From: Lentisphaeria bacterium
Lineage (GTDB): Bacteria; Verrucomicrobiota; Lentisphaeria; Victivallales; GWF2-50-93
Length of the DNA: 6,126 bases
Reading direction: 5' to 3'
Assembly: GCA_020056205.1 (NCBI GenBank)
Contig: JAGVIF010000274.1
Coordinates: 1 to 6,126 of the forward strand
Shown: positions 1 to 5,829 of the stretch, piece by piece
How positions within the stretch are numbered: the first letter of the stretch is position 1
Layout: every line of letters begins with the position of its first letter
Made by a program: the position numbers and the translations under genes
Notes under the pieces: generated by a model
The model's database searches: none
Told to the model about the DNA's origin: nothing
Seen by the model: only the letters and a program-made list of their open reading frames with translations

Positions 1-15
1 ACGCTCTTCCGATCT
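1..15 (+). other. Residual Illumina sequencing adapter at contig end
   Basis: The first 15 bases, ACGCTCTTCCGATCT, are identical to the last 15 bases of the Illumina TruSeq read-1 (universal) adapter. Bases 3-15 are the core shared with the read-2 adapter; the leading AC fits read 1. This is not genomic DNA: it marks an untrimmed read at the edge of an assembled contig. Genomic sequence starts at base 16. The last adapter base supplies one base of the apparent stop codon of the gene that runs into this end. Confidence 0.95.
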
Positions 16-251
16 TATTCCTTGTCGTTGAGGAAGACGGCGCCATTTTCTTTTATCTCTATGATCTGTTCGTCGGGCAGATCAACGGCATCCGCCTGCT
101 GGAGCATTCCGGGAAGTTTAATCCCGAGATCCCCCTCGGTCGCAACAAACGTTGCCACCGCCATAAAATAAACGAGCAAAAGAAAGACCATGTCAATCAA
201 TGACGACACGTTCAAATCGGGGTCTTCCATGTCTCCTGTTTCTATTTTCAT
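15..251 (-). CDS. exbD: ExbD/TolR-family biopolymer transport protein, second copy, 3' end missing (stop codon is an adapter artefact)
   Basis: This is the N-terminal part of a second ExbD/TolR protein, the single-pass subunit of a proton-driven inner-membrane motor. A short cytoplasmic N-terminus (1-16) leads into a transmembrane helix at about 17-36. It carries the family's essential membrane aspartate at Asp20 in LIDMVFLLLVYFM, nearly the same segment as in the first copy. The start of the periplasmic domain follows, with strands around IIEIKENGAVFLND (63-76). The ATG overlaps the stop of the upstream exbD in an ATGA, with AAGGAG 7 nt upstream, so translation is probably coupled. Only 78 codons are visible, against 141 in its neighbour. 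The apparent TAA is formed by genomic TA plus one base from the sequencing adapter. The real codon 79 is TAN (Tyr or stop) and roughly 60 residues should follow. The family call is firm; the natural C-terminus is unknown. Confidence 0.9.
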   Translation of the reverse strand: MKIETGDMEDPDLNVSSLIDMVFLLLVYFMAVATFVATEGDLGIKLPGMLQQADAVDLPDEQIIEIKENGAVFLNDKE

Positions 252-673
252 TGCTTTGCTCCTTCTTCTTTTGCCGCATAAACGCCGAAAATAAAGTCCG
301 CGATGCCGGCTTCGGCCATTGCGCCCATGACTTTTTTTACTTCTTTGTGCGGCGCCATTTTGTCAGCTCTGAGGTATATTTTCAGGTCCGGGTCCTGTTT
401 CAGGGCGAGCGCCACATTATTTTTCGCCTCTTCAATGGTAACGGCCGTGTTCCCTTGAAAAATACTTCCATCTCTTTCTATGTTCAATATCCAGCGGTTA
501 GGCCTGTCCTTCGGGATATTTGCCTTGAATGCGACAGGGATATCAAGCTTCTTATTCTGCACACTGTTTATGTGCGAGGAACACATAAAAAAGACAAGGA
601 GCAGGAACACCATGTCAATCATGGGAGCCATTTGAATTCCAGGCTCTTCAGTATCTTTGAACCTTGATTTCAT
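248..673 (-). CDS. exbD: ExbD/TolR-family biopolymer transport protein, first copy
   Basis: This is a complete 141-residue ExbD/TolR subunit, the usual length for the family. It has a short cytoplasmic N-terminus (1-14) and one transmembrane helix at about 16-34. The conserved proton-path aspartate is Asp20, in APMIDMVFLLLVFF, equivalent to Asp25 of E. coli ExbD. The periplasmic domain spans about 42-132 and ends in the typical pattern of a strand (IYLRAD, 99-104), a helix (about 108-123) and a final strand (ADFIFGVY, 125-132). The Lys/Glu-rich tail is short. ExbD pairs with ExbB in a proton channel and transmits motion to periplasmic partners. AGGA lies 6 nt upstream of the ATG, and the gap from the exbB stop is 20 nt. 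The stop overlaps the ATG of a second, diverged exbD. Two ExbD paralogues beside one ExbB suggest a mixed dimer. Whether this serves TonB-like, Tol-like or other work cannot be told from the subunit alone. Confidence 0.95.
   Translation of the reverse strand: MKSRFKDTEEPGIQMAPMIDMVFLLLVFFMCSSHINSVQNKKLDIPVAFKANIPKDRPNRWILNIERDGSIFQGNTAVTIEEAKNNVALALKQDPDLKIYLRADKMAPHKEVKKVMGAMAEAGIADFIFGVYAAKEEGAKQ
259..264 (-). promoter_or_regulatory. Shine-Dalgarno for second exbD, inside first exbD
   Basis: AAGGAG on the minus strand lies 7 nt before the ATG at 251. It is embedded in the last codons of the preceding exbD, whose TGA overlaps this ATG. A strong internal site plus a 4-bp overlap supports the chosen start and coupled translation of the two ExbD subunits. 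Confidence 0.75.
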
Positions 674-693
674 CTGTCATCCTGGTTTTTTTA

Positions 694-1548
694 CTATTCT
701 TCGGCAGGGTTCGATGATACCGCCGCGTCGCGTCTCACGCTGAGTGTGAGCTCATGAGTCAAGTTTCCGAGTACCCTCGCCATTTTAGACATGTTGGAAT
801 TAAATTTGCTTTTCAGAAAGAAGTAGAAGAACATCGCAGGGATGGCAACGATGAGTCCGAATGCTGTTGTAATCATAGCCTCACCGATATCGGCCGCAAG
901 TTTTTCCGGGTCGCCCATTCCTCCGAGTCCAATTTTCTGAAAGGCCTTGATCATGCCGCTGACGGTTCCAAGCAATCCCCACATGGGGGCGGACTGGGCT
1001 ATTATGGAAATATAGCCGATTGGTTTTATCGAAGACGCGGCCTCTTCGACTGAGGATTCTTCCATTGCCTTCTCCATGCTTTCCACATCAAGGGTGCCGT
1101 CGGCTATTCGGCTCAACCCGGCGGCAAAGACGTTTGTCAGGACACCCGGGTTTGCCGCGCACACGTTTTTTGCATCCTCAAGATTCACATCGCGCATTGA
1201 AGCTTGAAGCTGCTGGATCACATCGGTATTGAACATTTTTGACGTATTGGTGATTATGAACCCGTAGATTATAAGCCCCACAGCTCCTATTGAACACAGA
1301 CCGATGGGATACATGCACAATCCGCCGACAACCCACAGTTGATACAGCGTCATGCTGGTTTCTTTTTTCTTGACCGTTACTTCTATCGGGGCCGTGCCGG
1401 GCGCCGCAGTATTTGTAGACACGGCGGTTCCACCGGCCGGAGCCGGAGCCTGGGCGTAGGTCGAGATGTAAATGCTAAACAAAAACATGAACATCAGGAC
1501 CCAAAGTCCGAAAAATTTTTTCTGTTTCACGAAATTCATAAAATTCAT
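694..1548 (-). CDS. exbB: ExbB/TolQ/MotA-family proton channel protein with N-terminal signal peptide and Ala/Pro/Thr linker
   Basis: This 284-residue inner-membrane protein forms the proton-conducting core of an ExbB-ExbD type motor. A signal-peptide-like segment at 1-34 (hydrophobic about 12-29, likely cut near YAQA) is followed by an Ala/Pro/Thr-rich linker (35-65). Transmembrane helix 1 lies at about 76-99. A cytoplasmic helical region (about 100-175) comes next, then helix 2 at about 177-203 with the signature GLLGTVSGMI (191-200), then helix 3 at about 218-245 with IGEAMITTAFGLIVAIPA. Thr195, Glu223 and Thr228 keep the exact spacing of E. coli ExbB Thr148, Glu176 and Thr181, so the channel residues are intact. 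The start at 1548 is set by AAGGGAGG 9 nt upstream; Met4 is a poorer alternative. The gene sits 55 nt after the secreted helical protein gene and 20 nt before exbD. The secreted N-terminal extension is absent from E. coli ExbB and could contact periplasmic partners. Confidence 0.96.
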   Translation of the reverse strand: MNFMNFVKQKKFFGLWVLMFMFLFSIYISTYAQAPAPAGGTAVSTNTAAPGTAPIEVTVKKKETSMTLYQLWVVGGLCMYPIGLCSIGAVGLIIYGFIITNTSKMFNTDVIQQLQASMRDVNLEDAKNVCAANPGVLTNVFAAGLSRIADGTLDVESMEKAMEESSVEEAASSIKPIGYISIIAQSAPMWGLLGTVSGMIKAFQKIGLGGMGDPEKLAADIGEAMITTAFGLIVAIPAMFFYFFLKSKFNSNMSKMARVLGNLTHELTLSVRRDAAVSSNPAEE

Positions 1549-1557
1549 AACGTAGTT

Positions 1558-1565
1558 CCTCCCTT
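1558..1565 (-). promoter_or_regulatory. Strong Shine-Dalgarno for exbB
   Basis: AAGGGAGG on the minus strand ends 9 nt before the ATG at 1548. It is the best ribosome-binding site in the operon and decides the start in favour of Met1 rather than Met4. It may raise the synthesis of ExbB relative to its neighbours, which fits the excess of ExbB over ExbD (5:2) in characterised complexes. Confidence 0.75.
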
Positions 1566-1603
1566 ATTTTTATTAGTTTAGTTGGCGCGTGAGCAAATAC
1601 AAA

Positions 1604-2758
1604 CTATTGCTTTGCTTCTTTTGCCTCTTTTTCTTTCTTTTCTTTTTCTTTTCTCTGCTCCTCCTTTATCCGTCTTTCTTCCAAAATAACAACGATAAAA
1701 TCGTCCATTTTCTTATTGGTGTCCTCGACAGCGTTGAAAAAAACCTTTTCAAGACCCGCCGGCTCAGCTCCGGCAGTCAGCTTTTTGTCGCGGATAAATT
1801 GACTGCTGGAAAACGCGATGTCTCCCTCGGTCGTGTCACGGAATAGTTTTGCCGCTTCAAAATAAACGTCCCTTGCCCTGTAGTTATCCAGCATGTCCTC
1901 ATAACAGTAGCCCGACAAAAGCAGCGATTCGGGAAATGTGTTTATGTTTTTGGTGTCAAACACAATTGATTTCACCGCGGAATCCAGGGCCTCGCTTAAC
2001 TTCGATTGTTTGAATTTAATCATAGCGTCAATCATCCAGTAGACGCCGAAGGCGGCGTCGCCAAACGCAGGCTCATCAACTTCTGAAAAATTTTTAACAG
2101 CTAGGTCGAGTTCACCAAGCCGTATCTGACATAATATGGCGTTCAACTCGGCAATTTTTGCCCCAAAATACCATTTCGCTTTCTCTATTTTTTTAAAAAC
2201 CCAATATGCGTTTTTGTATTCCTTGTCGGCTTTGGCTTTGTCGTGTTGCGGCGATTTGATGTTGGCATAGACCGAGGCGGCGTCCAAATAAAGATAGCCG
2301 GCGTCAAACAGGGGGTCCACGATATTGTTCTCGGGGAGACTGATATAAGGAATTACGTCGGAGAGGGACTGCACTGTGAGCGCCGCCGCCCCTGAATAAT
2401 CTTTTTTTCTTTCCAACACTTTCGCTTTATAGCGATCATAGTCCGTGATAAAGTCCACGCTTTCAATCGTGTTAAGCGGCATTGACTTCTTTGTGAACTG
2501 CTCGACGTATTCCAAATCAGTGTCCGTCATGCCAACAATATCGCGCGAATACCTAACTTCTCCGCTTTTCACAAACGCGGGTATTTTTTTTAATTTTGCG
2601 ACCGAAGCGATAGTCATTTTCGGTGCCGTCGGCTTTGTTGGCGCCGGGATTTTTTCGGGAGCGGGATCCTTGTCCTTGGCAAACGCAAATTCGCCGGACA
2701 GAAAAATCAAAACAGCGAAAGCGCCGGCAGCGATTTTCAAAACGTGTTTATTCTTCAT
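1604..2758 (-). CDS. Secreted helical (TPR-like) protein of the ExbB-ExbD operon, function unknown
   Basis: I do not recognise a named family for this 384-residue protein. It begins with a clear type I signal peptide: Lys-rich start, hydrophobic core at about 8-21, and AxA-type cleavage after FAFA at residue 27. A Pro/Ala/Lys-rich linker (28-48) follows. A short segment at about 64-103 looks beta-rich (GEVRY, DLEYVEQF, IESVDF). From about 106 to 325 it is alpha-helical with TPR-like spacing, for example YSGAAALTVQSL, LGELDLAVKNF and ARDVYFEAAKLF. The C-terminus (about 342-384) is a highly charged helix rich in Lys, Glu and Arg, possibly a coiled coil. Its ATG overlaps the stop of the large TPR gene in an ATGA, with the purine-rich GAGAAGAG just upstream, so the two are probably translated together. 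exbB lies 55 nt downstream. The context suggests a periplasmic partner of the motor; this is inference from position and export signal. Confidence 0.85.
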   Translation of the reverse strand: MKNKHVLKIAAGAFAVLIFLSGEFAFAKDKDPAPEKIPAPTKPTAPKMTIASVAKLKKIPAFVKSGEVRYSRDIVGMTDTDLEYVEQFTKKSMPLNTIESVDFITDYDRYKAKVLERKKDYSGAAALTVQSLSDVIPYISLPENNIVDPLFDAGYLYLDAASVYANIKSPQHDKAKADKEYKNAYWVFKKIEKAKWYFGAKIAELNAILCQIRLGELDLAVKNFSEVDEPAFGDAAFGVYWMIDAMIKFKQSKLSEALDSAVKSIVFDTKNINTFPESLLLSGYCYEDMLDNYRARDVYFEAAKLFRDTTEGDIAFSSSQFIRDKKLTAGAEPAGLEKVFFNAVEDTNKKMDDFIVVILEERRIKEEQRKEKEKKEKEAKEAKQ

Positions 2759-5577
2759 ATTCTCTTCTCATATTTCTCAATTTCTTGTTTGGCTTCCTTC
2801 CATTCAGGAAATTGAGAGAGTTCTTCATGTTTAAGCATTTCCCGCAGAGTTTCCACGGCTTTGTTGTACTCACGGAGATTGGCTAAGCATTGTCCTCTTT
2901 TAAGATAGGCCTTTGACGCCCAATCTTTGTAGAAGGAATACATCACATAAATCCGCTCATAATATACGCAGGCCTCGCTGAGTTTTCCCATTCCAACAGC
3001 GCATTCCCCGCGCCCATAAAGCGCCCTGGGCCAGAGTTTCCCTTTCCACTCCTTTACCGCGAGTATTGCTTTGTAGCATTCATCCGCCTCCTTGTACCGT
3101 TTCTGCTCAAGGTAAATGTCGCCCATCATGGCAAGGGCCTCGGCCGCTTGAAGGTCCGACGCGAAAACTTCTCTTATGACACCAAGGTGGGCAAGGGCTG
3201 TTTTATAGTCTTTGTTTTTCACCGCCTCTTTCGCGATGAACATTCTTGCGGAAAGGGCATAATCCGTTTCGGTAAAGGTTTCAACAATTGTGTTGGCCGC
3301 TTTAACCGCAAGATCAAGGTTGTTTTGCTTAATCGCCTCGTCCATAATGAATTCAAGAGCGGACGGTCCCGCTATCGGAAGATTTTTCTCCTGAATTATT
3401 TCCTGCCTGATCCGCGTCAAATCCTTTTCGTCGGCGTTGTCCTTGTAAAGCAAAGACCTTTTCAATCTCAGCGCCAGGATTCTTTTCCCGTCGCTTTCAG
3501 CTTTTTTAATGGTGTTTTGCATTTCACTCCAGGCGCTCTCTTTCAATGCCTGATTTTCGATGCCCTTGACCTTCCCAATCCACTCTTCAAGAATCATGTC
3601 AATTCCGAGAGCATCAATGTCATTTCCGTATTGGTTGACGGCCTCAATATATCTTTCAAGCGCTCCGGTCTTTTCTCCCTTGCTCCAAAGGCTTCGGCCT
3701 ATGTAGAAAATCGCCTGAGGAATATTTGCGCCGTCTCTGTTTTCGGCTATATAGTTGTTGAAATGACTGATCACCGCGTCGTAATCAATCACATTTTTAT
3801 TCTCCTTCGGATCATACTTCATTTCGTCCTGGAAAAGTATCTCGCCGCATCTGAACATGGCGTAGTTGTAAAGTTCGATGTTAATCTCGTGCCTTGCAAC
3901 CTCCTGATACATTTTGACGGCCTTCTCAGGTTGCCCGAAAAAACCCGCTATGTCGCCAAGCATCATATACGCCTCCCCGGTCAACTTGCCTTTGGGGTAG
4001 GCCGAGACAAAGTCGCTAAGTTGTTTTTCCGTCTCCTCCATTTTGCTCAACCCGAAATCGCATACGGCTCTTCTATACTTGGCATCCTCCGTGTAAACAC
4101 TTCCGGGAAAGCGGTCAAGCAACTCATCAAAGTCAATGGCAGAACCCTTGTAATCCTTGCTGAACATCTTGGCCATCCCCAGCCAGTACAACCCATCCAT
4201 AAGGCGCGGATTGTCGGGATGGTCTTTGTTCATCTGAGTCAGCCAGTGAATGGTTTGCTCAAAGTCCTCCTCCATGAAAGAGGCGTAGGCAATGAGAAAT
4301 TTGCATTCCGCGCCGTCCTGGTGCTTTGGATTAACCGCCAATGTTTTCTTGAGATGCTCAATAACCATCGGCCAGTCCTGCAGCATCGCATAAACCTGCC
4401 CTATAGCAAGAGTCAGGGGGTCAAAATATGCGCCGGCCGGAAATTTTTCCATGTAATCGCGGCCAATGGCAAAGGCGCGGTCGAGAGGACGTAGATTCAG
4501 CGAACAGCGAAACGCAAAATAAAGGTTCTCGTCCGACGCTTCTCCCTCAGTTTCCCCATGAAGATAAAGGAACAACTCGCGCGCCTCCCTGAATCTGTCT
4601 ATCCCCATATAAGCTCTGGCCATCCTAGAATAAAGCTCGATATCATAATTTTCCATGGAATCAAGCGCTTTGATTTCCGCCTCGGTTTCCCCAATCCTTT
4701 CCTGCAATCTCATCAGCGCCCTCAGAGCGCTGGGCCTTTTTTTCAATATTTCAGAATCTCTTTGAAGTTTTGCGAGGGAGCGCGAAGCGTTGAGGGACAG
4801 CATGTCGTGAGAATAGACAAGGCGGTAAATCCAAAGCGCCTCCCTGTACATTTCTTCGGCGAAAAGATCGTCGGCAGTCTCCAACGCCGCCATATTCAGC
4901 GCAACGCTCCGCGACGCAAAAGAATCCCGCTCAAGCAGGGTCGGAACGAGTCGAAAGACATTTTCAACATCTTTCTCTTTTAGATAGACGATCGTCCATA
5001 TAGTGGATGCCCAATTACGCCTTTCTGAATCTGTTGCTATTTCAACTATCTGCTTCAGAAATTGAACAGTTTCCGACCACTTGTCCTGCGCAATTTTGCA
5101 CCGAACCATGGCGCAGAGGACATCCGTCTTCAAATCATCGGAATATTTGAGTTTGAACTTCTTTAAGGCTTCATCGTATGCCTTGAGCGCATCGTCAATT
5201 TTTCCTCTGAACCTCAGGCCATCGGCGATATAAATGAACGTCTCGGGGGCATAAATCCCGTTTGGATATTTTTTGAGATAAACCTGAAAAGCTGCCTCGG
5301 CCTCGCCAAAACGGGCGGTAAAAAAGAAGGCAACGCCGAGATTGTAGTATATCGGCTCCATAAGCCTGATAATCGGGTTTTGCTTGGAGTCTCCATGATA
5401 CTCAATCAACAACTGCAGATACTCAACGGCGGACTCGAAATCTCCCTGCGCAAGAGCGGCATTCGCCCTTTGGCGGGCTTCGTCGGAAGTTTGGGCGCGC
5501 AGCGAAAAAGCGCAGCATAAAATTACCGCGCTGATAAAAAAAGCGCGCCATAATTTATTGGGATGGAAAATTCTCAT
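2755..5577 (-). CDS. Large secreted tetratricopeptide-repeat protein, first gene of the ExbB-ExbD operon
   Basis: This 940-residue, almost wholly alpha-helical protein has a signal peptide at about 1-28: basic start, hydrophobic AFFISAVILCCAFSL, and a likely cut after LRA or RAQ. The Cys-Cys lies in a poor lipobox context, so lipid anchoring is possible but not favoured. TPR and TPR-like repeats fill the mature protein. The clearest are near 33-60 and 75-140 (LGVAFFFTARFGEAEAAF), 388-565 (WLGMAKMFSKDYKGSAIDF, then MMLGDIAGFFGQPEKAVKMY) and 812-915 (MMGDIYLEQKRYKEADECY). Several end in the FP or YP typical of BamD/CpoB-type periplasmic TPRs. Such proteins are scaffolds for protein partners; CpoB does this beside the Tol motor. 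I chose the ATG at 5577. A GTG two codons earlier would add two residues, but it lies inside the likely ribosome-binding site. The gene leads the operon and overlaps the next by 4 bp. Its exact role is unknown. Confidence 0.92.
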   Translation of the reverse strand: MRIFHPNKLWRAFFISAVILCCAFSLRAQTSDEARQRANAALAQGDFESAVEYLQLLIEYHGDSKQNPIIRLMEPIYYNLGVAFFFTARFGEAEAAFQVYLKKYPNGIYAPETFIYIADGLRFRGKIDDALKAYDEALKKFKLKYSDDLKTDVLCAMVRCKIAQDKWSETVQFLKQIVEIATDSERRNWASTIWTIVYLKEKDVENVFRLVPTLLERDSFASRSVALNMAALETADDLFAEEMYREALWIYRLVYSHDMLSLNASRSLAKLQRDSEILKKRPSALRALMRLQERIGETEAEIKALDSMENYDIELYSRMARAYMGIDRFREARELFLYLHGETEGEASDENLYFAFRCSLNLRPLDRAFAIGRDYMEKFPAGAYFDPLTLAIGQVYAMLQDWPMVIEHLKKTLAVNPKHQDGAECKFLIAYASFMEEDFEQTIHWLTQMNKDHPDNPRLMDGLYWLGMAKMFSKDYKGSAIDFDELLDRFPGSVYTEDAKYRRAVCDFGLSKMEETEKQLSDFVSAYPKGKLTGEAYMMLGDIAGFFGQPEKAVKMYQEVARHEINIELYNYAMFRCGEILFQDEMKYDPKENKNVIDYDAVISHFNNYIAENRDGANIPQAIFYIGRSLWSKGEKTGALERYIEAVNQYGNDIDALGIDMILEEWIGKVKGIENQALKESAWSEMQNTIKKAESDGKRILALRLKRSLLYKDNADEKDLTRIRQEIIQEKNLPIAGPSALEFIMDEAIKQNNLDLAVKAANTIVETFTETDYALSARMFIAKEAVKNKDYKTALAHLGVIREVFASDLQAAEALAMMGDIYLEQKRYKEADECYKAILAVKEWKGKLWPRALYGRGECAVGMGKLSEACVYYERIYVMYSFYKDWASKAYLKRGQCLANLREYNKAVETLREMLKHEELSQFPEWKEAKQEIEKYEKRI

Positions 5578-5579
5578 AT

Positions 5580-5584
5580 TCACC
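5580..5584 (-). promoter_or_regulatory. Probable ribosome-binding site deciding the start of the large TPR gene
   Basis: GGTGA on the minus strand lies 2 nt before the ATG at 5577. It matches the 3' part of the AAGGAGGTGATC anti-Shine-Dalgarno complement, for which so short a gap is geometrically reasonable. The upstream GTG candidate start (5583-5581) is part of this motif and has no purine-rich site of its own, so the ATG is preferred. The match is only 5 bases. Confidence 0.5.
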
Positions 5585-5595
5585 GCGATTTTTGT

Positions 5596-5690
5596 GATGT
5601 CCTGATGCCCCTGTTAGTAAATATTCACCGAACCCCGCCTGCCTGTGCGTGTCCGCACACAGACAGGTCCTTTCGGTGAATATGGACATC
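5596..5690. repeat. Composite long inverted repeat (REP-like hairpin) upstream of the operon
   Basis: ATATTCACCGAA (5621-5632) is repeated perfectly in inverted form at 5672-5683. Next to it, GATGTCC (5596-5602) pairs with GGACATC (5684-5690), so the 19-nt right arm pairs with a left arm split by 18 nt. Inside lies a second GC-rich hairpin at 5642-5667: CCTGT pairs with ACAGG, then a 2x2 mismatch, then GTGT pairs with ACAC around a CCGC loop. On the minus strand one of these mismatches becomes a G-U pair, so the inner hairpin is slightly better as operon-strand RNA. It resembles short palindromic intergenic repeats (REP/BIME-like). No T-tract follows on either strand, which argues against a simple intrinsic terminator. 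It starts only 12 nt upstream of the ribosome-binding motif of the TPR gene, so it could affect leader structure. Confidence 0.75.
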
Positions 5691-5698
5691 TAATAAAA

Positions 5699-5750
5699 TG
5701 CGAAATAGTTTGTTTTTCCGCAAAAACATCTCGTTAACAACTATTTTGCA
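5699..5750 (+). repeat. Two-tier AT-rich hairpin inside the MITE-like unit
   Basis: TGCGAAATAGTT (5699-5710) pairs with AACTATTTTGCA (5739-5750) over 12 positions, with one G-T pair. Immediately inside, TGTTTTT (5711-5717) pairs with AAAAACA (5722-5728) around a CCGC loop. The G-T pair becomes an A-C mismatch on the other strand, so the fold favours the plus strand. The plus strand downstream is T-rich (5751-5773) but the T-run is interrupted, so a plus-strand terminator is only a weak possibility. Confidence 0.6.
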
Positions 5751-5773
5751 CTTTCATTTTTCCTTTTTTGTTT

Positions 5774-5829
5774 GTAGTAGGCGAATTTATACGCCGTTAC
5801 TGATAACGCGCAATAAATTGCGCTACTAC
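5774..5829. repeat. Three-arm cloverleaf palindrome
   Basis: A 7-bp closing stem, GTAGTAG (5774-5780) with CTACTAC (5823-5829), encloses three small hairpins. These are GCG/CGC around 5781-5794 (extendable to GGCG/CGCC if it borrows G5780), GTTA/TAAC (5796-5799/5804-5807), and GCGCAA/TTGCGC (5808-5813/5818-5823, sharing C5823 with the closing stem). All pairs are Watson-Crick, so either strand can fold. It is tRNA-like only in outline: at 56 nt it lacks an anticodon-arm layout, a T-loop and a 3' CCA, so it is not called a tRNA. It is probably a structural part of the surrounding repeat unit. Confidence 0.55.

Noticed and set aside
200..667. Plus-strand frame of 155 codons across both exbD genes
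   Set aside because: It lies antisense to two genes of a well-defined family. Its translation is Cys/Phe/Arg-rich with no domain signal, which is typical of a shadow frame.
3148..4494. Long open frame (448 codons) on the plus strand, antisense to the large TPR gene
   Set aside because: The minus-strand frame has a signal peptide, TPR periodicity and operon context. The plus-strand translation shows no recognisable domain and no clear ribosome-binding site that I could identify, and is a by-product of minus-strand codon usage.
5581..5583. GTG as the start of the large TPR gene
   Set aside because: It adds only two residues, has no upstream Shine-Dalgarno, and is itself part of the GGTGA motif suited to the ATG at 5577.
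5738..5773. Intrinsic terminator on the plus strand after the 5699-5750 hairpin
   Set aside because: The stem is AT-rich and the T-rich stretch is interrupted (CTTTCATTTTTCC). There is also no plus-strand gene upstream to terminate.
5774..5829. tRNA gene suggested by the cloverleaf and 7-bp closing stem
   Set aside because: At 56 nt it is too short. It lacks the invariant D-loop and T-loop residues, a 7-nt anticodon loop and a CCA end, and the three arms have stems of 3-6 bp in the wrong order.
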